A stretch of DNA of 64,000 nucleotides from JALZUR01 sp965205365 (GTDB taxonomy: Bacteria > Bdellovibrionota > Bdellovibrionia > Bdellovibrionales > UBA1609): assembly GCA_965205365.1 (NCBI GenBank), contig CBDBGT010000011.1, positions 310,001 to 374,000 of the forward strand, written 5' to 3'. Below are positions 18,181 through 27,200 of this stretch, one piece after another. The notes below the pieces were generated by a model. It was not told the origin of the DNA, searched no databases, and worked only from the letters and a program-made list of their open reading frames with translations. A program made the translations under genes and the position numbers. Position 1 is the stretch's first letter; every line of letters begins with the position of its first letter.

Positions 18181-20210
18181 GCTCCTAAAACTGTAATACT
18201 ATCAATCTTCCAACCATCTTTATACACAGAACTATCCGAAGTGATTCTAAATCTTATTTGAAAAAACTCACCTTGAGAAACAACATCTGAAATATTAATA
18301 AGTGGAAAAACTACACCATTGCTCTTACCATTATATTTGGCAACTTCAATCCAGTTTGTTCCATCTAAAGAAACCTCTACATACCCATAATCATATCCAA
18401 TTTCTAATTCATACTCCATTTGCAGTTTTAAAAAAGTTTTCTCTTTAAGAACTTCTACAGGCTCAACCATTGTTAAAGAAAAATCTGCATCTTTACCATA
18501 CTCTTCTTCTGGAGAATCTGAAAACACAACTGATCCATTTTCTAATGTCTCTAAACCCCAAGTTCCAGTAACCACAACTCCCTCTAAAGAGTCAGTATTG
18601 TTTTCATGTAAAACTTCAACCTGAAGAGTTCTAAATTGAATAGATTCAGAAATTTCACTAGCATTTCCAACATCATCTAATGCTCTTACAGCAACATAAC
18701 CCATAGAATTAATGTCTAAATTATCCAATACAAAACTCACTCTACCATCTTGAATAAAAACATCACTTAAAACTATTGCTGCTAAAGCCCAGTTTTCATG
18801 GGTAATAGGTTCATTTAAAACCCTTACTTCATACTCACTAGCCAAGCCTTTAAAGTCATCATCTCCACTTATGTCAAAATTAATTTCAACTGAAGACACT
18901 TCATTTTCAACAACGGCTAAATCTTGAACTTTTCCTGGAGCTATTTCATCTTTTTGAAGGGAAAATAAAGCATTTGCTCTTTTACCAGAAACTAATTTAG
19001 AAGATAAATTATCCAAAGAATCGCCCGTATAAATAACTCTTTTTTTAATTCTATCCATGGACTCATTAGGAAATTTAGCTTTAATAAGAGCTACCAAACC
19101 TGTAATATGAGGAGCTGCCATGGAGGTTCCACTCATGATCTGATATCCACCACCTGGTTGAGTTGAATAAATACTCATTCCTGGTGCTCCAACATCTACT
19201 GTCTTTTTCCCATAATTTGAAAACCCTGCCAGTTTATCCGATGAATCTGTTGCTGCTACAGAAATAATATTCTCTAAATCATGATTTGCTGGAAAAAATG
19301 AATCTTCATCATTATTAGATGAAGAGTTTCCAGCTGCAGCAACAAATAAAATGCCATGATCTCTTGCTTCAGCAATAGCAGCCCTAATTGTTCTTGAAGA
19401 AGGCCCTCCTCCCCATGAGTTATTTGTAACATCAACACCAATTTTTGTTGAATACTCAATGGCCTCAGTAATAGCCTCTAATGTTGTACTACCAGCATCA
19501 CTAAATATTTTAAGTCCTACTAATGAAACTCTCCAATTTATTCCAACAACACCTATACCATTATTCCCAACAGCCCCAATAGATCCTGCACAATGAGTTC
19601 CATGTCCATGCCCATCCATAGGATCATTGTCATTATTTATAAAATCCCAACCTCTATGATCATCAATATATCCATTTTTATCATCATCAATACCATTTGT
19701 TGTTTTTTCATTGCCATCAGCATCTAAACCTATTTCACCAACATTAGCCCAGTAATTGCCCTTTAAATCCGGATGATTATAATCAACACCTGAGTCAATA
19801 ACACCTACTAAAATATCCCTTGACCCTACGTTTGTTTCCCAAGCTTGGGGCATAGACATATTTTCCATTCCATATAATTTAGAATATTCTTCATCGTTTG
19901 GAGTGGCTAATAATTTATATATTGAATTCTTCTCTACATATTCAACATTAGGGTTTCTTTTTAAATCCTTCATTACTTTTTTAAGATCAACTACAGTTAA
20001 AAATTTTAAAAGTTTTGCACCACTTGCTCTAAATTCTTTTTTCTCTTCAGCTTGGTATTTCATCATTGTGGTTTTAATGTTTGAGTTACGAAACTTAACA
20101 ACTAACTCATGGGGAACAAAATCCTCAGTTTTTTTAATTTTTTGTTCCATGGAATTAACTTCAGCAATATTTGTAAAAAATATTAAAATAAAAAATAAAG
20201 CTCTAGTCAT
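18177..20210 (-). CDS. Secreted subtilisin-like serine protease (S8) with C-terminal beta domains
   Basis: About 677 residues from the ATG at 20210, which has GGGAG 6 bp upstream; an ATG 30 bp further up gives an unlikely N-terminus. Parts in order: signal peptide (LFFILIFFTNIAEVNS); an inhibitor-like propeptide (PHELVVKF...NPNVEYVEKN); the S8 domain with catalytic Asp in VIDSGVDYNHPDL, His in GHGHGTHCAG, oxyanion Asn in AAAGNS and Ser in SGTSMAAPH; a fibronectin-like domain (about 440-540); and a jelly-roll-like C-terminal region. A TNGIDDDKNGYIDD insert before the His suggests a calcium site. Likely exported. An intact IS lies upstream of its promoter region. Confidence 0.9.
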   Translation of the reverse strand: MTRALFFILIFFTNIAEVNSMEQKIKKTEDFVPHELVVKFRNSNIKTTMMKYQAEEKKEFRASGAKLLKFLTVVDLKKVMKDLKRNPNVEYVEKNSIYKLLATPNDEEYSKLYGMENMSMPQAWETNVGSRDILVGVIDSGVDYNHPDLKGNYWANVGEIGLDADGNEKTTNGIDDDKNGYIDDHRGWDFINNDNDPMDGHGHGTHCAGSIGAVGNNGIGVVGINWRVSLVGLKIFSDAGSTTLEAITEAIEYSTKIGVDVTNNSWGGGPSSRTIRAAIAEARDHGILFVAAAGNSSSNNDEDSFFPANHDLENIISVAATDSSDKLAGFSNYGKKTVDVGAPGMSIYSTQPGGGYQIMSGTSMAAPHITGLVALIKAKFPNESMDRIKKRVIYTGDSLDNLSSKLVSGKRANALFSLQKDEIAPGKVQDLAVVENEVSSVEINFDISGDDDFKGLASEYEVRVLNEPITHENWALAAIVLSDVFIQDGRVSFVLDNLDINSMGYVAVRALDDVGNASEISESIQFRTLQVEVLHENNTDSLEGVVVTGTWGLETLENGSVVFSDSPEEEYGKDADFSLTMVEPVEVLKEKTFLKLQMEYELEIGYDYGYVEVSLDGTNWIEVAKYNGKSNGVVFPLINISDVVSQGEFFQIRFRITSDSSVYKDGWKIDSITVLGA

Positions 20211-20588
20211 ACATCTCCCTGTTTTCTTTAAGGAAAACATTCTAGAAATAAAAATACAAATTAAAACAAATATTCAAAGTAAGAACTCGACTTATATCTG
20301 AATCCACTTTAAGCCTTTAAAATTAAACTCTCACCTTTTTCTAACTAGTCTTTAGTAAAAGCAAAACGTGATGACATCTTTTACTCTTTAAATCTAAAAA
20401 ACTCCCCCTTTAACTAATAGACCTCTTTTGAAACTGACAGATGAAAAGCGACTAAAAATTTCATGCACTGAGTGTTTCAAGGAGATGAAGTTTCATGAGA
20501 TTAAAACACAAGCGTCTACGCTTTAATCTTATTTGTTCTATACAAAATTTTGAATTTCAGTTCGAGGGGTTATGAAAGAAGTCTAATA
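20211..20588. other. Intergenic region upstream of subtilase, no gene seen
   Basis: There is no open frame of useful length. It should hold the minus-strand subtilase promoter. Two inverted repeats are visible: AGATTAAA paired with TTTAATCT (20498-20529, with AGCG/CGCT continuing the stem), and GGGTTAT at 20567-20573 paired with ATAACCC at 20586-20592, the latter crossing the left boundary of the IS982 element. Confidence 0.4.
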
Positions 20589-21608
20589 ACCCGAGTTCGA
20601 ACTTTTTTCAGGACCTAAGTGCTGGATAAATAAAAGATCATCCCAGCCTTTTGTAAGATTTAGTTGTTTTTTACTGATCTGCAAAAAGGAGCCGGGAATG
20701 ATCGAAGAAAATCAAATTATAGAAGTTTTTACTCTTGTTGACGACTTTATTTTAGGGTTAAACAAAGAACAGTCCAAACTCATACCCAGCAAAAGAAAGA
20801 GAGGTTTTCCATCTGCGTTATCTGAGTCTGAAGTCATCACCATCTGTTTATTATTCCAATTTTCCGGCTTCAGAAATTTTAAAGCTTTCTATACAGGTTA
20901 TGTTCAAAAATTTCTAAAACCTTATTTCCCAAAACTCTTGTCCTACAATAGGTTTGTAGAACTTAAAAAATCTTCAGCACCTCAAATTCTTATTTTTTTA
21001 CACTCACTTATGCAATCAAATATTTGCACAGGAATATCTGTTGTAGACTCCAGTCCCATTGTTGTTTGTAATAACAAAAGAATCGGTCGTCACAAAACCT
21101 TTAAAGGACTTGCAAAACGTGGGAAATCAACAATGGGCTGGTTCTTTGGTTTTAAAGTTCACATAGTAATTTCTCACAAAGGGGAGCTCTTAAGTTTTAC
21201 CATAACCCCAGGAAATGTTCATGATACAAAGCCTGTAGAGGGTTTAGCTGAGAATATTTTTGGAAAATTGTTTGGAGACAAAGGATATATATCCCAAAAG
21301 CTATTTGAAAAATTGATGAGTAAAGGGGTTCAAGTCATAACAAATCTTAAATCCAATATGAAAAATAAGTTTGTTCCTCTTTTTGATAAACTACTCCTGA
21401 GGAAAAGGTACATTGTTGAAACTGCTTTTGGGATTTTAAAGGAGGAATTTCATCTTGAACACTCAAGACACCGAAGCCCAAAAAACTTTGTGGTAAATTT
21501 ACTTTCGGCACTAACGGCGTACTGTTTGCGTCCAAGAAAACCCTCTATTAGACTTCAAGTACTTGAAGAAAGGCTGCTTCAGTAGGTTTAGAAAGTCCGA
21601 ACTCGGGT
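20589..21608 (+). mobile_element. Intact IS982-family insertion sequence
   Basis: The element is about 1020 bp. Its ends are inverted repeats: left ACCCGAGTTCGAACTTT at 20589 and right AAAGTCCGAACTCGGGT ending at 21608, with one mismatch over this length. The transposase lies between them in full length. TAATA occurs directly outside both ends (20584-20588 and 21609-21613) and may be the target duplication, though the flanks are AT-rich. It sits between the subtilase and the nqr operon end without breaking a gene. A decayed copy of the right end is at about 30281-30305. Confidence 0.85.
20698..21585 (+). CDS. IS982-family transposase
   Basis: This 295-residue DDE transposase has the family's features: VDSSPIVVC with the first Asp, GKSTMGWFFGFKVH, TPGNVHD, GDKGYIS with the second Asp, NLKSNMKNK, LLRKRYIVETAFG with the Glu, and HSRHRSPKNFVVNLLSAL. 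Length is full and no frameshift is seen, so it may be active. A ribosome site (AGGAG) is 8 bp upstream of the ATG. The protein moves the surrounding IS by cutting at its inverted repeats. Confidence 0.92.
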   Translation: MIEENQIIEVFTLVDDFILGLNKEQSKLIPSKRKRGFPSALSESEVITICLLFQFSGFRNFKAFYTGYVQKFLKPYFPKLLSYNRFVELKKSSAPQILIFLHSLMQSNICTGISVVDSSPIVVCNNKRIGRHKTFKGLAKRGKSTMGWFFGFKVHIVISHKGELLSFTITPGNVHDTKPVEGLAENIFGKLFGDKGYISQKLFEKLMSKGVQVITNLKSNMKNKFVPLFDKLLLRKRYIVETAFGILKEEFHLEHSRHRSPKNFVVNLLSALTAYCLRPRKPSIRLQVLEERLLQ

Positions 21609-21703
21609 TAATATTAAAAATATATCATAAATGTTAAAACTTAAAGTCTTATATTTTAATAGGTATTTTCTGATAAATTTTTTTAAAAAAATTAATGTCT
21701 TAT

Positions 21704-22720
21704 CTAGTTCATTAATCTATGAAACTCTGGACTCTTAAAAATATTTAACTCTAAGCCTACTCCTTTAAAAATAAAATAAACTGCGAGCTTATTGTTAAGA
21801 GCATATTTTTTTGCTTTTTCAAATCCCAAAGACATTAAAGCTGTAGCAAGTGCGTCAGCTTTCATGCATTCTTTATTCAACACACTAACAGAGATAAGCT
21901 TATCTTTAATAGGCTTACCTGTTTTAACATTTAAAATATGAGAGTAGTTTTTTTTACCAGAAAGAAAAAAATTTCGATAACTTCCTGAAGTAGCAATACT
22001 CATATTTTTTAAAGGCAAACTTACTTGAAAAGTTCTTAAATCAAGATTTGGTTTTTCTATGGCTATTTGCCAATTTTTTTTATTTTTTTTACCTGATGCT
22101 CTAAGCTCTCCACCAATTTCAACTAAATAATCTTTATAGCCTTCTTTAACTAGTAAATCTGATAAAACATCCACTCCAAAACCTTTAGCTAAAGACGAAA
22201 GGTCAACATAAACTTTATCTAAATCTTTTTTTACAAAATATTTCTCACCATCTTTTACTAAACTAAGTCTCTGATATCCAACGACTGCTAATGCTTTTTG
22301 AATTTCTTTTTTTCCAGGAACTTTTTTATACCCACTAGGACCAAAGCCCCAAAGGTTAACTAATGGACCTAGTGTAGGATCATATGATCCATCTGTGCTC
22401 TTAGCCACGTTTAAAGAATAGGCCAAGACTTTCTTAAACCATGGACTGATTTTAATATATTCACCTTTTAAAGAATTGTTAACTTTAGAAATTTCAGAGG
22501 TTAGAATATAAGTAGACATTTGCCTATTTACTTCTTTTAAGGATTTGTTAATTTTAGCTTTTAAAGCCAAAGTGTTTACTTTAGTAGACGCAATTTTTAC
22601 TATATACGTTGTTCCCATTGTTTGACCGTTTATTAAAAAAACTTTTTTTTCATGGCGGCAAGAAGAAAAACTTACTAAAAAAACAATAAGCAGGGTTAAA
22701 GAAAATACCCTTTTTGTCAC
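21704..22720 (-). CDS. apbE: FAD:protein FMN transferase (ApbE lipoprotein)
   Basis: About 338 residues from the GTG at 22720, one base after the nqrF stop. This start gives a classical lipoprotein signal (MTKRVFSLTLLIVFLVSFSSC with Cys as the lipid site); an ATG at 22768 would place 16 extra residues inside nqrF. ApbE motifs include GQTMGTTY, DLSSLAKGFGVD and a C-terminal ADALATALMSLG. The family covalently attaches FMN to threonines in NqrB and NqrC, which are encoded just upstream in the same operon, so the role is clear from context. Confidence 0.93.
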   Translation of the reverse strand: MTKRVFSLTLLIVFLVSFSSCRHEKKVFLINGQTMGTTYIVKIASTKVNTLALKAKINKSLKEVNRQMSTYILTSEISKVNNSLKGEYIKISPWFKKVLAYSLNVAKSTDGSYDPTLGPLVNLWGFGPSGYKKVPGKKEIQKALAVVGYQRLSLVKDGEKYFVKKDLDKVYVDLSSLAKGFGVDVLSDLLVKEGYKDYLVEIGGELRASGKKNKKNWQIAIEKPNLDLRTFQVSLPLKNMSIATSGSYRNFFLSGKKNYSHILNVKTGKPIKDKLISVSVLNKECMKADALATALMSLGFEKAKKYALNNKLAVYFIFKGVGLELNIFKSPEFHRLMN

Positions 22721-22721
22721 T

Positions 22722-23945
22722 CTACCCACCAAAATCATCAAGCATAATGTCTTCAGCTTCAACGCCAAGGTTTAACAACATCTGTGTAACACATTTATTC
22801 ATCATAGGAGGTCCACATAAGTAGTATTCACAATCTTCTGGGTTTGGATGATCTTTTAAATACTCCTCAAACAATACATTATGAATAAACCCTTTATAAC
22901 CATCCCAATTATCTTCAGGAAGAGGACTTGATAAGGCACAGTACCATTTAAAGTTAGAATTTTCTTTTTGAATATTGTCAAAATCTTGAATATAAAACAT
23001 TTCTCTTTTAGAGCGAGCACCGTACCAAAAACTTGTCTTTCTATTAGTATGAATTCTCCTAAATTGATCAAAAATATGAGAACGCATTGGAGCCATGCCC
23101 GCACCACCACCAACAAAGATCATTTCTTTTTTAGTGTCTCTTGCAAAAAATTCACCAAAAGGCCCTGAGATAACACATTCATCCCCTTGCTTTAAATCAA
23201 AAATATATGACGACATCAAACCCGGAGGAAGATCATCTCGACCTGGAGGAGGAGATGCAATACGCACATTAAGCATAATAATTCCTTTTTCTTCAGGGTA
23301 GTTTGCCATGGAATATGCTCTCACTGTTTCTTCAGAGCAAAAAGATGTAAATTTCCAAAGATTAAATTTATCCCAATCATCTTTATACTCTTCTTCAATA
23401 TTAAAATTCTTATAATCAATTTCTAAACCTGCTGGACGCTCAATCTGAATAAATCCACCAGCTTTAAAAGGCACAGACTCTCCCTGAGGAAGCTCTAGTA
23501 TAAGTTCTTTAATAAATGTTGCAACATTATGATTAGACCTAACTTTACAAGTCCATTTTTTCACACCAAAAACTTCTTCTTCAACATAAATCTTCATATT
23601 TTGTTTAACTGTTACCTGACAAGAAAGCCTACAACCCTGTTTTGCTTCTCGTTTTGTTATGTGAGCACTTTCTGTTTCAAGAATTTCACCACCACCTTCA
23701 TGAATATCTACTTTACACTGGGCACAAGTACCACCGCCACCACAAGCAGAGGAAACAAAAAGCTTATTGTCGGCTAAAATATTTAAAAGTTTTCCACCTG
23801 CAGAAACAACAATATCTTTTTTATCGTTTACATTAATTGTAATGTTTCCAGAAGAGACCAATCTTGATTTAGCAAATAAAATCACAATGACTAATAATAA
23901 AACCACCACTGTAAACATTGTAACGCCTAATATTATTAAAAACAT
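22722..23945 (-). CDS. nqrF: Na+-translocating NADH-quinone reductase subunit F
   Basis: This 407-residue protein has an N-terminal membrane anchor (about residues 4-25), a plant-type [2Fe-2S] domain (CGGGGTCAQC and a later Cys in GCRLSC), an FAD-binding domain with RAYSMANYP, and an NAD-binding domain starting VGGGAGMAPMRS. The C-terminus ends in the usual LDDFGG. It takes electrons from NADH and passes them through FAD and the 2Fe-2S centre to the rest of NQR. It is 19 bp after nqrE and is followed at once by apbE. Confidence 0.96.
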   Translation of the reverse strand: MFLIILGVTMFTVVVLLLVIVILFAKSRLVSSGNITINVNDKKDIVVSAGGKLLNILADNKLFVSSACGGGGTCAQCKVDIHEGGGEILETESAHITKREAKQGCRLSCQVTVKQNMKIYVEEEVFGVKKWTCKVRSNHNVATFIKELILELPQGESVPFKAGGFIQIERPAGLEIDYKNFNIEEEYKDDWDKFNLWKFTSFCSEETVRAYSMANYPEEKGIIMLNVRIASPPPGRDDLPPGLMSSYIFDLKQGDECVISGPFGEFFARDTKKEMIFVGGGAGMAPMRSHIFDQFRRIHTNRKTSFWYGARSKREMFYIQDFDNIQKENSNFKWYCALSSPLPEDNWDGYKGFIHNVLFEEYLKDHPNPEDCEYYLCGPPMMNKCVTQMLLNLGVEAEDIMLDDFGG

Positions 23946-23964
23946 ATTTTCATATTCTCCGATC

Positions 23965-24576
23965 TTACAACTGAATACCTGAAAAAGCTAAAAACCCTAA
24001 TGACATCAAGCCTACTGTAATAAAAATAATTCCAAGTCCTCTTAACCCTTTTGGAATATCTGCATACTTTAGTTTTTCATTAATGCCTGCAAGAGCTGCA
24101 ATTGCTAAAGCCCAACCAAACCCTGAACCTAAACCAAAGACAACAGACTCTCCAAATGTATAGTCTCTTTCAACCATAAATAAAGACCCACCTAAGATTG
24201 CACAGTTTACTGTTATCAAAGGTAGAAAAATTCCTAAAGCATTGTATAGTGCAGGAACATACTTATCTAAAACCATCTCTAAAATTTGTACACTTGCCGC
24301 AATTACCCCAATATAACAGATTAAACCTAAAAAACTTAGATCCACACCCTCAACACCAATCCATAAAAGAGCATCCTCTTTTAATAAGTAATTAAATAAA
24401 AGATTATTCATAGGGATTGTAATTACTTGAACAACAATAACAGCTACCCCTAGACCTATTGCTGTTTTTACTTTTTTAGAAACTGCTAAAAAAGTGCACA
24501 TTCCTAAAAAAAAAGACAACGCTAAGTTCTCAATAAAAACGGCTTTAATGAATAAGCTCAAGTAATGTTCTAACAT
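23965..24576 (-). CDS. nqrE: Na+-translocating NADH-quinone reductase subunit E
   Basis: A 203-residue integral membrane protein with about six spans, starting MLEHYLSLFIKAVFIENLALSFFLGMC, the NqrE/RnfA signature. Cysteines in LGMC and in NCAILGG match the pair that coordinates the intramembrane iron centre with NqrD. Nine bases separate it from nqrD. It forms the pseudo-symmetric membrane core with NqrD. Confidence 0.95.
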   Translation of the reverse strand: MLEHYLSLFIKAVFIENLALSFFLGMCTFLAVSKKVKTAIGLGVAVIVVQVITIPMNNLLFNYLLKEDALLWIGVEGVDLSFLGLICYIGVIAASVQILEMVLDKYVPALYNALGIFLPLITVNCAILGGSLFMVERDYTFGESVVFGLGSGFGWALAIAALAGINEKLKYADIPKGLRGLGIIFITVGLMSLGFLAFSGIQL

Positions 24577-24585
24577 AACTACCTC

Positions 24586-25203
24586 TTATCCCTCCACCTG
24601 ATCTGTTTTCCATTGTCTAAGAATCCAAATAAATAAACCTATTAAGAAAAAAGCACTTGGTGCAAGTAAAGCCATACCGTTTGGTTGGTACCAACCACCT
24701 TCACCAATGGGTTTTAACACTGTAAAGCCCATAATCTTTCCTGTGCCAAAAATCTCTCTAAAAAAAGCTACAAAAATCAATATAATACTATAACCCAAGC
24801 CATTTCCAATACCGTCAAAAAAAGAAATAATAGGAGGATTCTTCATAGCAAAACCTTCAGCCCTACCCATTACAATACAGTTGGTAATAATCAAACCAAT
24901 AAACACTGCCATTTCTTTTGCCACATCATAGAAAAAAGCTTTTAGAATCTGATCTGTTAAAATCACCAATGATGCAATAACTGTCATTTGAACAATAATT
25001 CTAATACTTGAAGGAATGTGGTTTCTGAGCAAACTTACAAAAAAATTCGAAAACCCTGTAACTAATATTACAGCCATACACATAACAAGTGCTTTCTCCA
25101 TTTTAGTTGTCACAGCAAGAGCTGAACATATTCCTAAAATTTGTAATGCAATTGGGTTATTATTAAATAATGGATTAAATAAGGATTTCTTAAGTTTATT
25201 CAT
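24586..25203 (-). CDS. nqrD: Na+-translocating NADH-quinone reductase subunit D
   Basis: A 205-residue membrane protein of about six spans, homologous in layout to NqrE/RnfE. LFNNNPIALQILGICSALAVT and LIITNCIVMGRAE carry the conserved cysteines of the NqrD/NqrE iron site. It overlaps nqrC by 8 bp, so it is translationally coupled. It is part of the sodium-conducting core. Confidence 0.95.
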   Translation of the reverse strand: MNKLKKSLFNPLFNNNPIALQILGICSALAVTTKMEKALVMCMAVILVTGFSNFFVSLLRNHIPSSIRIIVQMTVIASLVILTDQILKAFFYDVAKEMAVFIGLIITNCIVMGRAEGFAMKNPPIISFFDGIGNGLGYSIILIFVAFFREIFGTGKIMGFTVLKPIGEGGWYQPNGMALLAPSAFFLIGLFIWILRQWKTDQVEG

Positions 25204-25999
25204 TGCTACTCACCCCCTCTAAGGCTTCCAACATAGCTTGTCTTTGTAAATCTAAGTATAGACCAAAGCCATCTTTACCAAGCCAATACTTTATAAGCCC
25301 TGTGACACCATTACTTGTAATAGTCGCCCCTGAGAGACCATCAATTTTATAAGCAAACTCTGGATCTCCACGGTCCACTAAACCCTTAACCACTTTTAAG
25401 CTTACCTTAAGGTTTTCATTATAAATTCTTTTTCCTACCCACTTTGCCTTCCAACTTGGATTGTCAACTTCACCACCTAAACCTGGAGTTTCTCCATGGC
25501 TATAAAACCCAATACCCTTAACAGTATTAAAATCCACATCCAAAGCTAAAAAACCATACATTGTAGACCATAAGCCTTTTCCATAAACTGGAAGAATCAG
25601 CATTTTCATAACATCATCAACCACGTATTTATAAGCAAGTGCATACTTAGACACTCTCTTAATCCCAGCAGTATCTTTATTTGAATCAATAAGTTTACCA
25701 ATCTTATTTGCTTTTTTCTGATCAAAAGTCTTTGGGTCTATATTTACTGCTTCTTTACCTGTTTTAAGATTTATAACTACAGCTGTAATTGAGGAATAAG
25801 CTGTTTCAATCTCATCTTTCAAAGCTTTTGGGTTTTTTAACAACCCTGAAGCTAACAAAAGGTTTTTCTTAATATCTAGTGCTTTATTAATATCTTGCCT
25901 ATCTTTAAGTAAAACAACAGAAATTGATACAAGTAGCGAACATACAACACATAAAACTGTTGCAACAACCAAGGTTTTTAAAACACTATCCTTTTGCAT
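25196..25999 (-). CDS. nqrC: Na+-translocating NADH-quinone reductase subunit C
   Basis: This 267-residue protein has one N-terminal membrane helix (about 8-30) and a periplasmic FMN-binding domain. The covalent flavin attachment motif is SGATITSNG near residue 230, with Thr as the FMN site, a substrate for the ApbE encoded downstream. GLWSTMYGFLALD and ETPGLGGE are also typical. The start overlaps nqrB by 14 bp. Confidence 0.95.
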   Translation of the reverse strand: MQKDSVLKTLVVATVLCVVCSLLVSISVVLLKDRQDINKALDIKKNLLLASGLLKNPKALKDEIETAYSSITAVVINLKTGKEAVNIDPKTFDQKKANKIGKLIDSNKDTAGIKRVSKYALAYKYVVDDVMKMLILPVYGKGLWSTMYGFLALDVDFNTVKGIGFYSHGETPGLGGEVDNPSWKAKWVGKRIYNENLKVSLKVVKGLVDRGDPEFAYKIDGLSGATITSNGVTGLIKYWLGKDGFGLYLDLQRQAMLEALEGVSSNE

Positions 26000-27194
26000 A
26001 CTTTAACTTCCGCCTTTTAATATTAAAACTCATAACAAAGTAATCAATCAATGGTGCAAACACGTTACCAAATAAAATTGCTAGCATTACACCTTCTGGA
26101 AATGCAGGGTTTACAACTCTTACTAAAATAACCATAGCACCAATTAGAGCACCATAGAAAAACTGACCTTTAAAAGTCATAGCAGCACTAACAGGGTCTG
26201 TGGCCATAAAAACTGTGCCAAACGCAAAGCCACCCACTACAAGGTGCCACAGAGGAGACATTGCAAACATTGGATTAGTATCACTTCCTATATAGTTAAA
26301 CAGTGCTGCAAAAACCATAGTCGACACCACCATTGAAAAAATTATTCTCCATGAACCAATTCCTGTAAGAATTAAAAGCCCTGCACCTAACAAGCAGGCT
26401 AGAGTCGATGTTTCCCCCATTGACCCTGGAATCAAACCTATAAAAGCATCCATCCAAGAATAGGTTACTGAGGCCATGCCATCTAAAGCTGCTTGGCCTA
26501 AGATTGTAGCCCCTGTAAAGCCATCTGCCGCAGTCCACACCATATTTCCAGAAATTTGAGCAGGATATGCAAAGAATAAAAAAGCTCTTCCAGTTAACGC
26601 TGGGTTTAAAAAGTTTTTTCCCGTCCCACCAAAAATTTCCTTACCAATGACAACACCAAAGGTAATGCCCACAGCAACCTGCCATAAAGGAATTAAAGGA
26701 GGCAAAGTTAAGGGAAAAAGCAAGCCTGTCACTAAAAACCCTTCATTAATCTCATGCCCTCTAACAGAAGCAAAAATACCTTCCCACAAACCACCCACTA
26801 AATTAGTCACTAAAAATATAGGTATAAAAAACAAAGCACCTAAAGCAAAGCAAGATAAAAGGTTTGATGAGTCTAAAACAAAACCCAGAGCATGAAAGAT
26901 TTCACCTCTAATCCCTGTAACCTCATCAAGTCCCATTGATGCCATAGCTAATTGAGCCTGATAACCTGTATTGTACATTGCCATAATAATACAAGGCATA
27001 AGAGCCATGGCCACAGTGACCATTGTTCTTTTAAGATCCATACCATCTCTTACATGAACTCTACCCGTGGTAGTTTCACCTGGAGTATATAAAAAAGTGT
27101 CAATAGCTTCATATAACGGGTAAAAAACCTTTAACTTTCCATCACCCACAAAATGTTTATGTTGAGAGTCTAAAAAATTACGCAATACTTTCAT
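25986..27194 (-). CDS. nqrB: Na+-translocating NADH-quinone reductase subunit B
   Basis: A 402-residue polytopic membrane protein. The second covalent FMN site is DGFTGATILG, with the conserved Thr. The N-terminus (RNFLDSQHKHF) and the family block ATDPVSAA are clear. NqrB carries FMN and riboflavin and is thought to hold the quinone site and sodium path. It is 6 bp downstream of nqrA. Confidence 0.96.
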   Translation of the reverse strand: MKVLRNFLDSQHKHFVGDGKLKVFYPLYEAIDTFLYTPGETTTGRVHVRDGMDLKRTMVTVAMALMPCIIMAMYNTGYQAQLAMASMGLDEVTGIRGEIFHALGFVLDSSNLLSCFALGALFFIPIFLVTNLVGGLWEGIFASVRGHEINEGFLVTGLLFPLTLPPLIPLWQVAVGITFGVVIGKEIFGGTGKNFLNPALTGRAFLFFAYPAQISGNMVWTAADGFTGATILGQAALDGMASVTYSWMDAFIGLIPGSMGETSTLACLLGAGLLILTGIGSWRIIFSMVVSTMVFAALFNYIGSDTNPMFAMSPLWHLVVGGFAFGTVFMATDPVSAAMTFKGQFFYGALIGAMVILVRVVNPAFPEGVMLAILFGNVFAPLIDYFVMSFNIKRRKLKYAKG

Positions 27195-27200
27195 TTTAAA

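Noticed and set aside
20498..20529. Possible terminator with stem AGATTAAA/TTTAATCT
   Set aside because: No gene ends here on either strand and no proper T-run follows; kept only as a repeat in the intergenic note.
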